64,000 bases of DNA from Halochromatium salexigens (GCF_016653295.1 NZ_NHSF01000005.1:20370-84369), one strand, 5' to 3'; positions 19,637 through 32,394 are shown, counted from the first letter of the stretch. The notes: generated from the letters alone by a model not told the origin. Numbers and translations are program-made.

Positions 19637-20545
19637 TCAGTCGGGCGTTTTATCCGCCCGACTGCTGCCATCACCCTCGGCACCAACCCCATCGACATAG
19701 CGATCTCGCGCCGCCCTCGCCCGCTCGAAGATCCGCAGTAACGTCTCGCCATCCTCGCGTCGGATGGTCTCAGAGAGCTTGCCCATTTCGGCGCCAAAAC
19801 GCGCCAGCATCGTACTCAGCGCATCGGCATTGGCGAGACAGATATCGCGCCACATCTCCGGGCTCGACGAAGCAATGCGCGTGAAATCACGGAAACCGCC
19901 GGCGGCATAACGAAAGATCTCGTCGTTACTGCGCATCCGGGACAAGGCATCGACCAGCCCGAAGGCCAGCATATGCGGCAGATGACTGGTCGCCGCCAAC
20001 ACTTCATCGTGATGAGCGACACTCATCTCGGTGACCTCGGCGCCGGTCTGTTCCCACATCGCCCGCACTCGCGCGCGCGCATCGGCATCGGTCTGCGCTA
20101 GCGGGGTCAGAATGACCCGGCGATGGCGATAAAGCTCAGGAAACGAGGACGCAACCCCGTTGTGTTCGGTGCCAGCGATCGGATGCCCAGGCACCAGCCA
20201 GGGTGGGATCTCGCCGAATACGCGCTTGGCATCGGCAACCACGCTGCCCTTAACGCTACCGCCATCGGTCACCACTGCGGCCTCAGACAACTGTCCGCGA
20301 ATCCGCTCGAAGACCCTGGCGATGGCACCCAACGGCACCGCGATGAACACCATGTCGGCATCACGCACCGCCTCAGCGGGATCACAGCTGAAGCCATCGA
20401 TCACCCCAAGCTCAAGCGCGAGTTCTAGATTCTCGCGCGAGCGACCACAACCGATCACCTCGCCGACCGTCTCGGCCGACTTCAACGCTCGCGCCAAAGA
20501 GCCGCCGATGAGGCCCACGCCGATCACTGCTAGCCGTTCAATCAT
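19637..20545 (-). CDS. tyrA: Prephenate/cyclohexadienyl dehydrogenase
   Basis: 302 residues. The NAD-binding start is AVIGVGLIGGSLARAL; VPGHPIAGTEHNG is the prephenate-site block, and HDEVLAATSHLPHMLAFGLV follows as in TyrA. It makes 4-hydroxyphenylpyruvate (or tyrosine from arogenate). It is last in the leftward gyrA-serC-serA-pheA-hisC-tyrA block, 23 bases after hisC. Confidence 0.93.
   Translation of the reverse strand: MIERLAVIGVGLIGGSLARALKSAETVGEVIGCGRSRENLELALELGVIDGFSCDPAEAVRDADMVFIAVPLGAIARVFERIRGQLSEAAVVTDGGSVKGSVVADAKRVFGEIPPWLVPGHPIAGTEHNGVASSFPELYRHRRVILTPLAQTDADARARVRAMWEQTGAEVTEMSVAHHDEVLAATSHLPHMLAFGLVDALSRMRSNDEIFRYAAGGFRDFTRIASSSPEMWRDICLANADALSTMLARFGAEMGKLSETIRREDGETLLRIFERARAARDRYVDGVGAEGDGSSRADKTPD
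19638..19664. terminator. Hairpin at the convergent ends of the small membrane gene and tyrA
   Basis: CAGTCGGGCG (19638-19647) and CGCCCGACTG (19655-19664) pair perfectly over 10 bp with a 7-base loop. The hairpin lies in the last codons of tyrA and just after the stop of the opposing gene. It has no T-run beyond the stem, so it is more likely a 3'-end stabiliser or weak bidirectional terminator. Confidence 0.5.
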
Positions 20546-20568
20546 GAATCACTCTCACGCGGCGACAA

Positions 20569-21687
20569 TTAGGCAGTACGCTTCAGCACTGCGGCAAGCG
20601 CGGCAAGCAAGCGATCGTTTTCGGACGCCAGGCCAATACTGATACGCAGATGATGAGGCAGACCATAGTTGGCCACCGGACGACAGATGACCCCCTCGCC
20701 AAGCAGGGCCTGATTGATCGGCCCGGCTAGACGGCCGAGATCAACCGTGACGAAGTTGCCCACCGACGCCGGAATCAGCGCCAATCCCAACGCCCGCAGT
20801 CCGTCGCGGACGCGCGCCAATTCGGCCCGATTGTGTGCTAGCGAGCGGCGCACGTGTTCGCGATCGGCCAACGCCGCAACAGCGGCGGCCTGTGCCGGCG
20901 CATTGACATTAAACGGATGCCGAACCCGGTTCAGCAGTTCGGCTACGGCCGGATGGCTCAACCCATAGCCAACCCTCAAGGCCGCGAGGCCATGGATCTT
21001 GGCAAAGGTGCGGGTAACGATCAGGTTCGGGAAGTGTTCCAGCCAGGTCGAGGTATCCGGGTACTCCGATTCCTCGACATACTCGAAATAGGCCTCGTCG
21101 ACCACCGCGATGCAGTGCTCGGGTAGCGCGGAGAGGAAGTCCCGTAGCGGCTCGGCGGCTATCCAGGTACCGGTCGGGTTATTGGGGTTCGCGATCCAGA
21201 CCACGCCGGTACGCTCACTCACCAGCGCCGCCATCGCCTCCAGATCATGCCCATAGTCACGCGCCGGCGCCACACGCGGGGTCGCGCCGACGGCGGTCGT
21301 CGCGATTTGATAGACGGCAAAGGCGTGCTCGGAGAAAATCGACTCGCCTCCTGGATAGAGGAACACCCGCGCGATCTGATCCAACACATCGTTCGAGCCA
21401 TTGCCGAGCGTGACCTGCTCCGCCGCGAGCCCATGATGGGCGGCGATCGCCGCACGCAGCGCGAACCCACCACCGTCCGGGTAGCGACCGAGTTCCTCCG
21501 CCTCGGCTAGATAGGCCGCACGCGCCGCATCACCACAGCCGAGGGGATTCTCGTTCGAGGCCAACTTCACCGAGTCGGTAATACCAAGCTCACGCTCAAG
21601 CTCGGTCACCGGCTTGCCAGGCACATAAGGCGTCAGTCCCGCAATCTGCGGAGCGGCACGATCAAGAAACGGGTTATTCATCTTCAC
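20569..21687 (-). CDS. hisC: Histidinol-phosphate aminotransferase
   Basis: 372 residues of the class I/II PLP aminotransferase fold. LASNENPLG at the N-terminus, VTLGNGSNDVLD, WIANPNNPTGTW and the PLP-lysine region RTFAKIHGLAALRVGYGL identify the HisC family. In this pheA-tyrA context it may also transaminate aromatic oxo acids. It lies 40 bases after pheA. Confidence 0.92.
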   Translation of the reverse strand: MKMNNPFLDRAAPQIAGLTPYVPGKPVTELERELGITDSVKLASNENPLGCGDAARAAYLAEAEELGRYPDGGGFALRAAIAAHHGLAAEQVTLGNGSNDVLDQIARVFLYPGGESIFSEHAFAVYQIATTAVGATPRVAPARDYGHDLEAMAALVSERTGVVWIANPNNPTGTWIAAEPLRDFLSALPEHCIAVVDEAYFEYVEESEYPDTSTWLEHFPNLIVTRTFAKIHGLAALRVGYGLSHPAVAELLNRVRHPFNVNAPAQAAAVAALADREHVRRSLAHNRAELARVRDGLRALGLALIPASVGNFVTVDLGRLAGPINQALLGEGVICRPVANYGLPHHLRISIGLASENDRLLAALAAVLKRTA

Positions 21688-21727
21688 CCCTCACCCTTCC
21701 AATCTCCACTTCACTCTGCAAACTGTC

Positions 21728-22825
21728 CTAAAGCACCGCTTCAGGATAGGAGCCAAGCACCTTGCACAGGTTGGCCACGTCTTTGAGTTCAGCGAGGGCA
21801 ACCGCGACCTCCGGCAATTGCCGGTGACCACAGACATCAACAAAGAAGACATAGTCCCACACGCCTTGGCGCGAGGGGCGCGACTCGATGCGGGTCATGC
21901 TGATCCCCTGCTTAGCAAAGGGCGTCAACAACCGATTCAAGCCGCCCGCCTCGTTGCGGCAGGACAGCAGCATACTGGTCTTATCGTGGCCGCTTGGTGG
22001 AGAATCCTCCGGCCCGATCACCAGGAAACGGGTCGTATTGCCCGGTTCATCTTCGATCCGCTGGACCAGCACGCGCAGCGCATAGAGTTCGGCGGCCGCT
22101 TCGCTTGCTACCGCCGCAGTCTCCTCGGCTGCCGCGGCCAGCTTCGCCGCATCGGCATTGGTACTGACGGCTACGCGCTCGGCATTGGGTAGATAGCGAT
22201 CGAGCCAACCGCGGCATTGCGCAAGCGATTGCTGGTGCGAGTAGACGCGTCTAACCGCGCTGAGGTCATCCGCCTTCGATAACAGATGATGATGGATACG
22301 CAGCGTGACCTCGCCGGCGATCCGTAGCGGCGAGCGCATGAACATATCCAGGGTGTGATTGACCACGCCCTCGGTCGAATTCTCGACCGGGACTACCCCA
22401 TAATGACAGGCTCCCGCCTCAACCTCGCGAAAGATGTCGCCGATCGCGCCGAATGGCTGCGCATGCACGGAGTGACCAAAATGCTTCAGTGTCGCCGCCT
22501 GGGTGAACGTGCCCTCGGGGCCAAGATAACCGACCTTGAGCGGTTTCTCGAGCGCCAGGCAGGCGGACATGATCTCGCGGAATAACCGTGCGGTCTCCTC
22601 ATCATCGAGCGGTCCCGGATTCCACGCCTTGATCCGCCGCAGGATCTCGGCCTCGCGCTCGGGCCGATAGTACTTCACCGACTCGCCGTGCGCGTCCTTG
22701 ATCTTAGCGACATCCTGGGCACAGGTGGCTCGCTCCGAGATCAACCGCAACAGTTCGGCATCGATCGTGTTGATGCGCTCGCGCACCTGCTGGAGCTGCT
22801 CGTCACTGGTCATGGGCACAGGCAC
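21728..22825 (-). CDS. pheA: Chorismate mutase / prephenate dehydratase (P-protein)
   Basis: 365 residues in three parts. Residues 1-95 are an AroQ-type chorismate mutase (RINTIDAELLRLISERA). Residues 98-280 are prephenate dehydratase (VGYLGPEGTFTQAA, VPVENSTEGVVNHTLD, NTTRFLVIG). The C-terminus is an ACT domain with the ESRP phenylalanine-sensing motif. It makes phenylpyruvate and is probably feedback-inhibited by phenylalanine. Confidence 0.96.
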   Translation of the reverse strand: MPVPMTSDEQLQQVRERINTIDAELLRLISERATCAQDVAKIKDAHGESVKYYRPEREAEILRRIKAWNPGPLDDEETARLFREIMSACLALEKPLKVGYLGPEGTFTQAATLKHFGHSVHAQPFGAIGDIFREVEAGACHYGVVPVENSTEGVVNHTLDMFMRSPLRIAGEVTLRIHHHLLSKADDLSAVRRVYSHQQSLAQCRGWLDRYLPNAERVAVSTNADAAKLAAAAEETAAVASEAAAELYALRVLVQRIEDEPGNTTRFLVIGPEDSPPSGHDKTSMLLSCRNEAGGLNRLLTPFAKQGISMTRIESRPSRQGVWDYVFFVDVCGHRQLPEVAVALAELKDVANLCKVLGSYPEAVL

Positions 22826-22870
22826 AACGCATGTTCATCGCGGCAACCTCCGCTCGGCGGGCCCAGCCTC

Positions 22871-24052
22871 TCAGGCCGGCGTGATTCCAGTCAGGCCGCG
22901 CACGGAGAGCACGCCCTCGATCCGCGCGATGCGCTGGAGAATCTCATCCGAACAAGGCTTGTCGATATCGATCAAGGTCACGGCAAGATCATCCCGGGAG
23001 CGGTTCAACATATCGATGATATTGAGCCCGCCTTCGGCCAGATCGGTGGAGATCTGCCCCACCATATTCGGCACATTGCGATTGACCACCACCATCCGAT
23101 GACCGTCGTTGCGCGGCAGATGGATCTCGGGGAAATTCACCGAATTGCTGATATTGCCATCCTCGAGATAGGCGCGCACCTGATCGGCGACCATCACCGC
23201 GCAATTCTCCTCGGCCTCCCGGGTCGACGCACCAAGATGCGGCAGCACCACCACGCGCGGGTGATCCTTCAGCAGATTGCTCGGGAAGTCGCAGACATAG
23301 GCATAGAGCTTGCCGGCATCGAGCGCCGTCACCGCCGCCTCGTCGTCGATGATGCCGTCGCGCGAAAAGTTGAGCAGGACCGCGCCATCGGGCATCTCGG
23401 CGATGCGCTCGGCGTTGATCATGTGCCGGGTCTTGTCGGTCAAGGGCACGTGGAAGCTGATGAAATCCGCGCGCGAAACCAGATCATCGATCGACAACGC
23501 GCGCTCGACGTCGGCCTCGAGCTTCCAGGCACTGCGCACGGTGATGCTCGGATCATAGCCGATCACCTTCATACCGAGTGAACGTGCGGCATTGGCCACC
23601 AAAACGCCGATCGCGCCAAGCCCGATCACGCCCAGGGTTCGGCCCGGCAGCTCAAAACCTGCGAACTGTTTCTTACCAGCCTCGACCGCCCTGCCGATTG
23701 ACGCATCATCGCCCTCGAGCGAGCGCGCGAACTGCCAGCCTTGAGCGATATTGCGCGCGGCGAGCAGCATTCCGGCCAGCACGATCTCCTTGACTGCATT
23801 GGCATTGGCGCCCGGGGCATTGAACACGGCGATGCCGCGCTCGGTCATTGCCGGCACCGGGATGTTGTTCACACCCGCGCCGGCGCGACCAATCGCCTTC
23901 AGGCCATCCGGCACTGGAAGATCGTGCATCTTCGCCGAGCGCACTAGGATGGCATCGGGATGGCTTAGTTCGGAAGCAATCTCATAATGTTCGCGCGGCA
24001 GCCGATTGAGGCCAGCCACGGAGATATTGTTCAGCGTCTGGATCTTGAACAC
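22871..24052 (-). CDS. serA: D-3-phosphoglycerate dehydrogenase
   Basis: About 393 residues. The Rossmann motif is GLGAIGVLVANAARSLGM. Catalytic blocks LNFSRDGIIDDEA and VLPHLGASTREAEENC are present, and a C-terminal ACT domain starts near NVPNMVGQISTDLAEGG. It starts serine synthesis and is directly followed on the pathway by SerC. I chose the GTG at 24052, preceded by GGGGTGA; a GTG at 24061 that overlaps the serC stop would add three residues. The open frame further upstream is only a shadow of serC. Confidence 0.93.
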   Translation of the reverse strand: MFKIQTLNNISVAGLNRLPREHYEIASELSHPDAILVRSAKMHDLPVPDGLKAIGRAGAGVNNIPVPAMTERGIAVFNAPGANANAVKEIVLAGMLLAARNIAQGWQFARSLEGDDASIGRAVEAGKKQFAGFELPGRTLGVIGLGAIGVLVANAARSLGMKVIGYDPSITVRSAWKLEADVERALSIDDLVSRADFISFHVPLTDKTRHMINAERIAEMPDGAVLLNFSRDGIIDDEAAVTALDAGKLYAYVCDFPSNLLKDHPRVVVLPHLGASTREAEENCAVMVADQVRAYLEDGNISNSVNFPEIHLPRNDGHRMVVVNRNVPNMVGQISTDLAEGGLNIIDMLNRSRDDLAVTLIDIDKPCSDEILQRIARIEGVLSVRGLTGITPA

Positions 24053-24057
24053 TGGGC

Positions 24058-25137
24058 TCACCCCTTGGTCCGCTCGAACTCGGCCATGAACGCGATCAGC
24101 GCATCGACCCCAGCCTCCGGCATTGCATTGTAGATGCTCGCGCGCATGCCACCGACCGAGCGGTGCCCCTTGAGCGTGAGCAGACCGGCATCCTTGGCAC
24201 CGGCGAGGAAGTCGGCATCGAGTTCGGGATTGGCCAATGTGAAGGGCACATTCATCCAGGAGCGCGACGCCGGCTCGACCGGATTGGCGTAGAAGCTCGA
24301 ACCGTCGATCGCGGCATAGAGCTTCTCGGCCTTGCGCCGGTTGATCTCGCCCATGCCTTCGAGGCCACCGAGATCCTTCAGCCACTGGAACACCAGTCCG
24401 GCCAGATACCAGGCATAGGTCGGGGGGGTGTTGTACATCGAGCCACTGTCGGCGTGTACGCGATAATCGAACATGGTCGGGGTGCCACTGAGCGGCTCGC
24501 CGAGCAGGTCCTCGCGAACGACCACGATCGTCAGCCCGGCCGGGCCGATATTCTTCTGCGCGCCGGCGTAGATCATCCCATAGCGCGCGACATCGATCGG
24601 CCGCGAGAGCAGCGTCGAGGACATATCGGCTACCAGCGGCGCCGAGGTCTCGGGGATGTAGGGGAATTCGACGCCTTCGATGGTCTCGTTCGGGGTGTAG
24701 TGCAGATAGGCCGCCTCCTCGGACAGCGCCAGCTCCGCCTGCGTCGGGGCGCGCACGAACCGCTCGGGCTGGGTGCTGGCGGCAACGTGCACGGCGCAGA
24801 AGCGGTGCGCCTCGGCGATGGCCTTCTTCGACCAGCTCCCGGTATTGAGGTAATCGGCCTTGCCGGTGCGCCCCGAGAGGTTCATCGGCACCATCGCGAA
24901 CTGACTCGAGGCCCCGCCCTGCAGGAAAAGCACCCGATAGCCTTCGGGCAGCGCCAGCAGCTCGCGCAGATCGCGCTCGGCCTGCTCGGCGATACTCATG
25001 AACTCCTTGCCACGGTGGCTCATCTCGGCCACGCACATCCCACTGCCGTTCCAGTCCAGCATCTCTTCCTGGGCTTGACGGAGCACCGGCTCCGGCAGCA
25101 TCGCCGGGCCCGCGCTGAAGTTATAGGGTCGAGACAT
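24058..25137 (-). CDS. serC: Phosphoserine aminotransferase
   Basis: 359 residues. NFSAGPAMLPEPVL at the start, FLQGGASSQFAMVPMNL and the PLP-lysine region MIYAGAQKNIGPAGLTIV match SerC. The C-terminal LLTLKGHRSVGGMRASIYNA is also typical. It converts 3-phosphohydroxypyruvate to phosphoserine and may also serve pyridoxine synthesis. It lies 47 bases after gyrA, the usual gammaproteobacterial neighbour. Confidence 0.96.
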   Translation of the reverse strand: MSRPYNFSAGPAMLPEPVLRQAQEEMLDWNGSGMCVAEMSHRGKEFMSIAEQAERDLRELLALPEGYRVLFLQGGASSQFAMVPMNLSGRTGKADYLNTGSWSKKAIAEAHRFCAVHVAASTQPERFVRAPTQAELALSEEAAYLHYTPNETIEGVEFPYIPETSAPLVADMSSTLLSRPIDVARYGMIYAGAQKNIGPAGLTIVVVREDLLGEPLSGTPTMFDYRVHADSGSMYNTPPTYAWYLAGLVFQWLKDLGGLEGMGEINRRKAEKLYAAIDGSSFYANPVEPASRSWMNVPFTLANPELDADFLAGAKDAGLLTLKGHRSVGGMRASIYNAMPEAGVDALIAFMAEFERTKG

Positions 25138-25184
25138 CAGGGGTACCTTTTTCTAGAGTGGATCAATTTGGATGTGCCTGCGCG

Positions 25185-27803
<2,619 letters not shown>

Positions 27804-27985
27804 CGCTCTATCTTTGTATCCTTAATGTGGTGGGGCGCTCGGCAAGGAGATTGATCGCAGCGCCGAGGCCAATCGATATGTCGCGGCTGAGGCGCCGACG
27901 TCATCACATAGCCGTGGACAGGGCCGCGGCCAAACCGCTCATAGCGGTCTGCTAAACCGCCAATTGTATCACTTAGCGGCTTTTC

Positions 27986-29848
27986 TCATGGCGCTGAATC
28001 GTGCTGTGCTTGCAACGCCTCGTGGATCTGGCATGCCAGTCTTGCGCTCACCCCCTCAACCCGAGCAATGTCCTCCGGCGCTGCGCGCGTCAACCCGCGC
28101 AGTCCACCGAAGGCCCGTAGCAGGCTTTGCCGGCGCTTGGGGCCAACGCCCGGGATGTCTTCAAGCGTCGAGGTCTTGCGTGCCTTGTCGCGGCGCTGGC
28201 GATGACCGGTAATCGCAAAGCGATGCGCCTCGTCGCGGATCTGCTGCACCAGATGCAGCGCTGGCGAATCGGCACCAGCGATGATCGGCGCTCCACCCTT
28301 GCCCTGCCCCTCGTCCAGAAGTTCGCTTGCCCCCTCAGCGAGCCACAGCTGCTCGGCCCCGGCCTTGCGATCCGGGCCCTTGGACACGCCAATCAGTTTG
28401 ACCCCGTCGATGCCAAGGCCGTCAAGCACGCCGGCGACCGCGCCAAGCTGTCCCTTGCCGCCGTCAATGAAGAGCAGATCCGGCAACGGGACTTCGCCGG
28501 TCTGAACCCGACGATAACGCCGCAGCAGCGCCTGCTCGAGCGCCGCATAATCATCGCCCTGGGTGATGCCCTCGATATTGAAGCGGCGATAGTCCGACTT
28601 GCGTGGCCCCTCGTCGTCGAAAACGACACAGGAGGCGACCGTCAGCTCACCCTGGGTATGGCTGATATCGAAGCATTCCATGCGACGCGGCAGGTCCTCG
28701 AGGTCGAGGAGATCGCGCAGTGCCTCCAACCGGCGTGTGTAACCGGCGCGACTGCCGAGCCTCGTCTTCAGCGCCAGGGCGGCATTATTGACCGCCATCT
28801 CGACCCAGCGCGCGCGTTCGCCGCGCAGCCGATGCTTGAGCGCAACCCGCTGCTCAGCACGCTCACTCAGCGCGGCGCTCAGGAACGCGGCCTCGTCCGG
28901 CTCGGCATTGAGCAGCACCTCAGGAGGGATCTCCTTGTCGACGTAGAATTGCGCCAGAAAGCCCGCGAGCACCGCCGCCTGATCCGCATCCGTCGGCACT
29001 TGTGGGAAAAAAGCCTTGTTGCCCAGATTGCGCCCGGCGCGAATGAAGAAGACCTGTATGCAGACGGTACCGGCCTCCTCGACCGCGGCGATGATGTCAA
29101 CATCGCCGCCATCTGCGGTCACATACTGACGCTGTTGTATCCGCTGTAGGGTGACAATCTGATCACGTAGCACCGCCGCGCGCTCGAACTCCAGCGCCTC
29201 TGCGGCCTGTTCCATGCGTTCGCCAAGCTCGGCGATAACCTCGCCGGTGCGCCCCTCCAGGAACTTAATGGTATGCGCGACATCGACCGCATAGTCTTGC
29301 GGGCTGATTAAGTCGACACAGGGACCGGTACAGCGTTTGATCTGATATTGCAGACAGGCGCGGGTCCGGCTTTGGTAGAAGCTGTCGCGGCATTGACGCA
29401 CCGGGAACAGCTTCTGCAGCAGGTGCAGCGTCTCACGCACCGCCCATGCGCTCGGATAGGGGCCGAAGTAGCGCCCCTCGCCCTTGCGCGGGCCGCGATA
29501 GAACGACAGGCGCGGAAACGCATCCTGGGTACTGAGATAGATGTACGGATAGCTCTTGTCATCGCGCAGCAGCACATTGAAGCGCGGCCGATGGGTCTTG
29601 ATCAGATCGCTCTCGAGCAGTAGCGCCTCGCCCTCAGTGCGGGTCACCGTGACCTGGATATCAGCGATCTGCGCGACCATGAGCTGTAGTCGACGATTGA
29701 GTGCACGCCCAAAGTAGCTGCTGACCCGGCGTTTCAAGTTCTTGGCCTTGCCGACGTAGAGTGGCGTGCCGTCCGCATCGAGCATGCGGTACACGCCTGG
29801 TTCGGTCGGGATCTGCGGCAGTTTGGCGCGATGATCGAAGGACGACAT
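27986..29848 (-). CDS. uvrC: UvrABC nuclease subunit C
   Basis: 620 residues. A GIY-YIG domain (EPGVYRMLDADGTPLYVGKA) makes the 3' cut. A UVR helix pair follows (EQAAEALEFERAAVLRDQI), then an RNase H-like nuclease domain (MECFDISHTQGELTVAS) for the 5' cut. C-terminal helix-hairpin-helices (DIPGVGPKRRQSLLRAFGG) complete it. The ATG at 29848 begins the family sequence; the frame is open further upstream but without similarity. It is divergent from the AlkP-type gene. Confidence 0.95.
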   Translation of the reverse strand: MSSFDHRAKLPQIPTEPGVYRMLDADGTPLYVGKAKNLKRRVSSYFGRALNRRLQLMVAQIADIQVTVTRTEGEALLLESDLIKTHRPRFNVLLRDDKSYPYIYLSTQDAFPRLSFYRGPRKGEGRYFGPYPSAWAVRETLHLLQKLFPVRQCRDSFYQSRTRACLQYQIKRCTGPCVDLISPQDYAVDVAHTIKFLEGRTGEVIAELGERMEQAAEALEFERAAVLRDQIVTLQRIQQRQYVTADGGDVDIIAAVEEAGTVCIQVFFIRAGRNLGNKAFFPQVPTDADQAAVLAGFLAQFYVDKEIPPEVLLNAEPDEAAFLSAALSERAEQRVALKHRLRGERARWVEMAVNNAALALKTRLGSRAGYTRRLEALRDLLDLEDLPRRMECFDISHTQGELTVASCVVFDDEGPRKSDYRRFNIEGITQGDDYAALEQALLRRYRRVQTGEVPLPDLLFIDGGKGQLGAVAGVLDGLGIDGVKLIGVSKGPDRKAGAEQLWLAEGASELLDEGQGKGGAPIIAGADSPALHLVQQIRDEAHRFAITGHRQRRDKARKTSTLEDIPGVGPKRRQSLLRAFGGLRGLTRAAPEDIARVEGVSARLACQIHEALQAQHDSAP

Positions 29849-30030
29849 AAGGAGCAGGGCCTGAATCCCCAAGGATGGATGCGGCGCTGGTAGACGGAGG
29901 CGCAATGGCACTGGGCTCGCGAGTATACCGGCACCGCCAAGACGAGGCAGGGCCTTCGCTGGCGGCGAGAATCGAAGCGAGACTGGCAACGAAACTGGTC
30001 GCCAACGAACGGCTCCCGTATCCTGCTTGG

Positions 30031-31200
30031 ATGCAATACCCAGACTATCAAGGCGGCAGCATCGTCAACCTGATGCAGTCGCTGATCCGTGCCCGTGGGC
30101 AGCAGTCCCCCGATGCCGAGCCCTATCCCGAGGCTACACTGCTGCCAGCGACTGAGATCGCCAAGGCCCGACATGTCGTACTGTTGGTCATCGATGGGCT
30201 CGGCGACGAGTGGCTACAACGGCACGCACCGCACGGCCCCTTAGCGCGACACCGGCTCGGCGCACTGACCTCGGTGTTCCCGCCCACCACCGCCTCGGCG
30301 ATCACAACCTACCTCACCGGCGATGCACCGCAGCAACATGGCATGACCGGCTGGCACATGTGGCTGGAAGAACTCGGCTCCGTACTCGCGGTGCTGCCCG
30401 GCACCCCGAGGCACGGTGGCAGCGGCTACAAACAGGCGGGCATCGATCCACGGCAACTCTATGGCCACCGCTCGCTGTTCGCCGCCCTGTACACGCCCTC
30501 GGTGATGGTGTCACCGCGCAAGATCGCGCGCTCGGACTACAATCTGGCCCATCTTGGGCCGGCCAATCTACAGTCGTACGAGGGACTCGATGGGTTGTTT
30601 AGTGCCCTCGCCAAGGCGCTGAAACGGGCTCGGGTACCGACGACCGTCTACGCGTATTGGCCAGGTCTCGATGCGATAGGCCATGAGCACGGTATCGAGA
30701 GCCCTGAAGCACTGGCCCATCTCGACGCCATCGAGCACGCACTCAGCGAGTTGCAGCAGCGGCTCGCGGGCACAGACAGCCTGCTGTTGCTCTGCGCCGA
30801 TCATGGCCAGCGAGATGTCAAGCCAAGCCAAATCCACGAGCTTGACGGCTTACCGGAACTCGCCGACTGTTTACATATCCCGCTCTGCGGTGAGCCGCGC
30901 GCGGTCTATTGCTACATCCGCCCGGATTGCGCCGAGCGCTTCGAACGTCTTTGCATCGATCAGCTGGGCGCGGATTTCGAGCTGTTCCGCAGTGAGACGC
31001 TCATCGAGCGCGGTCTCTTCGGGCATGGCCAGCCCCATCCACGACTGCGAGCACGTATCGGAGATTACTGCCTGATCGCGCGCGACCAAACCGTCCTCCA
31101 TCAACAACTGTTCGGCGATCAGCCGTTCAAGCAGATCGGCGTGCACGGCGGCCTGAGTCCGGCCGAGCTGATGGTACCGCTGTGCGACTTCGAGTTGTAA
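30031..31200 (+). CDS. AlkP-superfamily phosphodiesterase / nucleotide pyrophosphatase
   Basis: 389 residues from the ATG at 30031 (the frame is open to 29875). Metal-site blocks are in order: VVLLVIDGLGDEW, the nucleophile Thr in SVFPPTTASAITTYLTG, YWPGLDAIGHEHG, LLLLCADHGQRDV and GVHGGLSPAELMVPL. This is the type I phosphodiesterase/nucleotide pyrophosphatase layout. No signal peptide is evident, so it may act in the cytoplasm. The substrate is unknown. Confidence 0.85.
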   Translation: MQYPDYQGGSIVNLMQSLIRARGQQSPDAEPYPEATLLPATEIAKARHVVLLVIDGLGDEWLQRHAPHGPLARHRLGALTSVFPPTTASAITTYLTGDAPQQHGMTGWHMWLEELGSVLAVLPGTPRHGGSGYKQAGIDPRQLYGHRSLFAALYTPSVMVSPRKIARSDYNLAHLGPANLQSYEGLDGLFSALAKALKRARVPTTVYAYWPGLDAIGHEHGIESPEALAHLDAIEHALSELQQRLAGTDSLLLLCADHGQRDVKPSQIHELDGLPELADCLHIPLCGEPRAVYCYIRPDCAERFERLCIDQLGADFELFRSETLIERGLFGHGQPHPRLRARIGDYCLIARDQTVLHQQLFGDQPFKQIGVHGGLSPAELMVPLCDFEL

Positions 31201-31263
31201 CCCAGCAGGCTTATACTCGCGCACGTCTCCGCCACCTTCTTGGCCGCTGTTAAGGACCCACGA

Positions 31264-32079
31264 ATGGATGCCGTCCAGATCCTTCTGCTCGCCTCCGTGC
31301 AGGGCTTCACCGAATTCCTACCCATCTCAAGCTCAGGTCATCTGATCCTCACGCCGGGCCTCCTCGGCTATGCGTTGCAAAGCCTGGCCTTCGATGTCGC
31401 CGTCCACCTTGGCACGCTCGCCGCGGTGGTGCTCTATTTCCGGCACGAATTGCTGACCATGACGCTCGCGATCGGAGGCTCGATCCGCCACCGCTCGCTC
31501 GTCAATCCCAATGCGCAGTTGGGGTGGATGCTCCTGCTCGCAACCCTGCCGATCCTGGTGTTGGGGTTTCCGCTGAAGTCCCTCCTCGAGTTCATCCGCG
31601 GCGACCCTCAACTTGTGGCGTTAGTGATTGCAAGCACCACGGTCGGTTTCGGACTACTGCTCTGGCTCGCCGACGGGGTTGGCAAGCGCAGACGCGACGA
31701 ATATCACCTAGGTTGGGGAACCGCACTGCTGATCGGGCTATTCCAGGCCATCGCGATCATCCCTGGCACCTCGCGCTCCGGCATCACTATGACCGCTGGG
31801 CTCTTCCTCGGCCTGACGCGTAAGGCCGCCTCACGCTTCTCTTTCTTGTTGTCGATCCCGACCATCCTGATTGCGGGACTCATGGAGACGCACCATCTCA
31901 TTGCCTCACCCGTCCCAGTCGCGTGGGGCGAACTGTGGTTAGGAACCTTTCTCTCGTTCATCGTTGCCTATCTGACCATCTCTGTCTTCCTGCGCTATAT
32001 CGAGCGCATGAGCATGCTTCCCTTCGTGCTCTATCGCCTCATCCTAGGACTGCTGATCTACTGGATCATCTTGTTTTAA
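31264..32079 (+). CDS. uppP: Undecaprenyl-diphosphatase
   Basis: 271 residues, polytopic. The two active-site motifs of the BacA/UppP family are present: VQGFTEFLPISSSGHLIL near the N-terminus and IIPGTSRSGITMTAG mid-protein. It recycles the lipid carrier for peptidoglycan and surface glycans. The ATG at 31264 follows AAGGA; an earlier start at 31240 has no site. It lies 63 bases after the AlkP-type gene. Confidence 0.94.
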   Translation: MDAVQILLLASVQGFTEFLPISSSGHLILTPGLLGYALQSLAFDVAVHLGTLAAVVLYFRHELLTMTLAIGGSIRHRSLVNPNAQLGWMLLLATLPILVLGFPLKSLLEFIRGDPQLVALVIASTTVGFGLLLWLADGVGKRRRDEYHLGWGTALLIGLFQAIAIIPGTSRSGITMTAGLFLGLTRKAASRFSFLLSIPTILIAGLMETHHLIASPVPVAWGELWLGTFLSFIVAYLTISVFLRYIERMSMLPFVLYRLILGLLIYWIILF

Positions 32080-32091
32080 GAGGATTCGCGT

Positions 32092-32385
32092 ATGGCTGAA
32101 CTCTTCACCTCCGGCAAGATCATCGACATCATCTTGATGCTCGTACTGCTTGAGATGGCCGTGCTGGCCCTCGCCCACCGCATCACCAACCGTACGCCCA
32201 GATTAATGACGCTGTTACCCAACCTGGTGGCCGGGTTTCTGTTGCTCCTCAGCCTGCGCGCCGCCATCGCCGATCTGGGCTGGGGGCTCATCGCCTTACC
32301 ACTCGGGCTCGCTTTGCTAGCGCATCTCGTCGATCTAGCTGGGCGTTGGCCTAGGCGAGCACCCGAGAATCAGCAAAAAAACTAA
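32092..32385 (+). CDS. Small three-helix membrane protein
   Basis: 97 residues with three hydrophobic helices (IIDIILMLVLLEMAVLAL, LVAGFLLLLSLRAAIA, LIALPLGLALLAHLVDLAG) and a polar C-terminus. It starts 12 bases after uppP with an AAGAGGA-type site, so it is co-transcribed. The function is unknown. Confidence 0.65.
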   Translation: MAELFTSGKIIDIILMLVLLEMAVLALAHRITNRTPRLMTLLPNLVAGFLLLLSLRAAIADLGWGLIALPLGLALLAHLVDLAGRWPRRAPENQQKN

Positions 32386-32394
32386 TTCACCCAT

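Noticed and set aside
22871..25036. A 721-codon frame joining serA with sequence upstream
   Set aside because: The upstream half is an out-of-frame shadow of serC; serA starts at a GTG at the serC stop.
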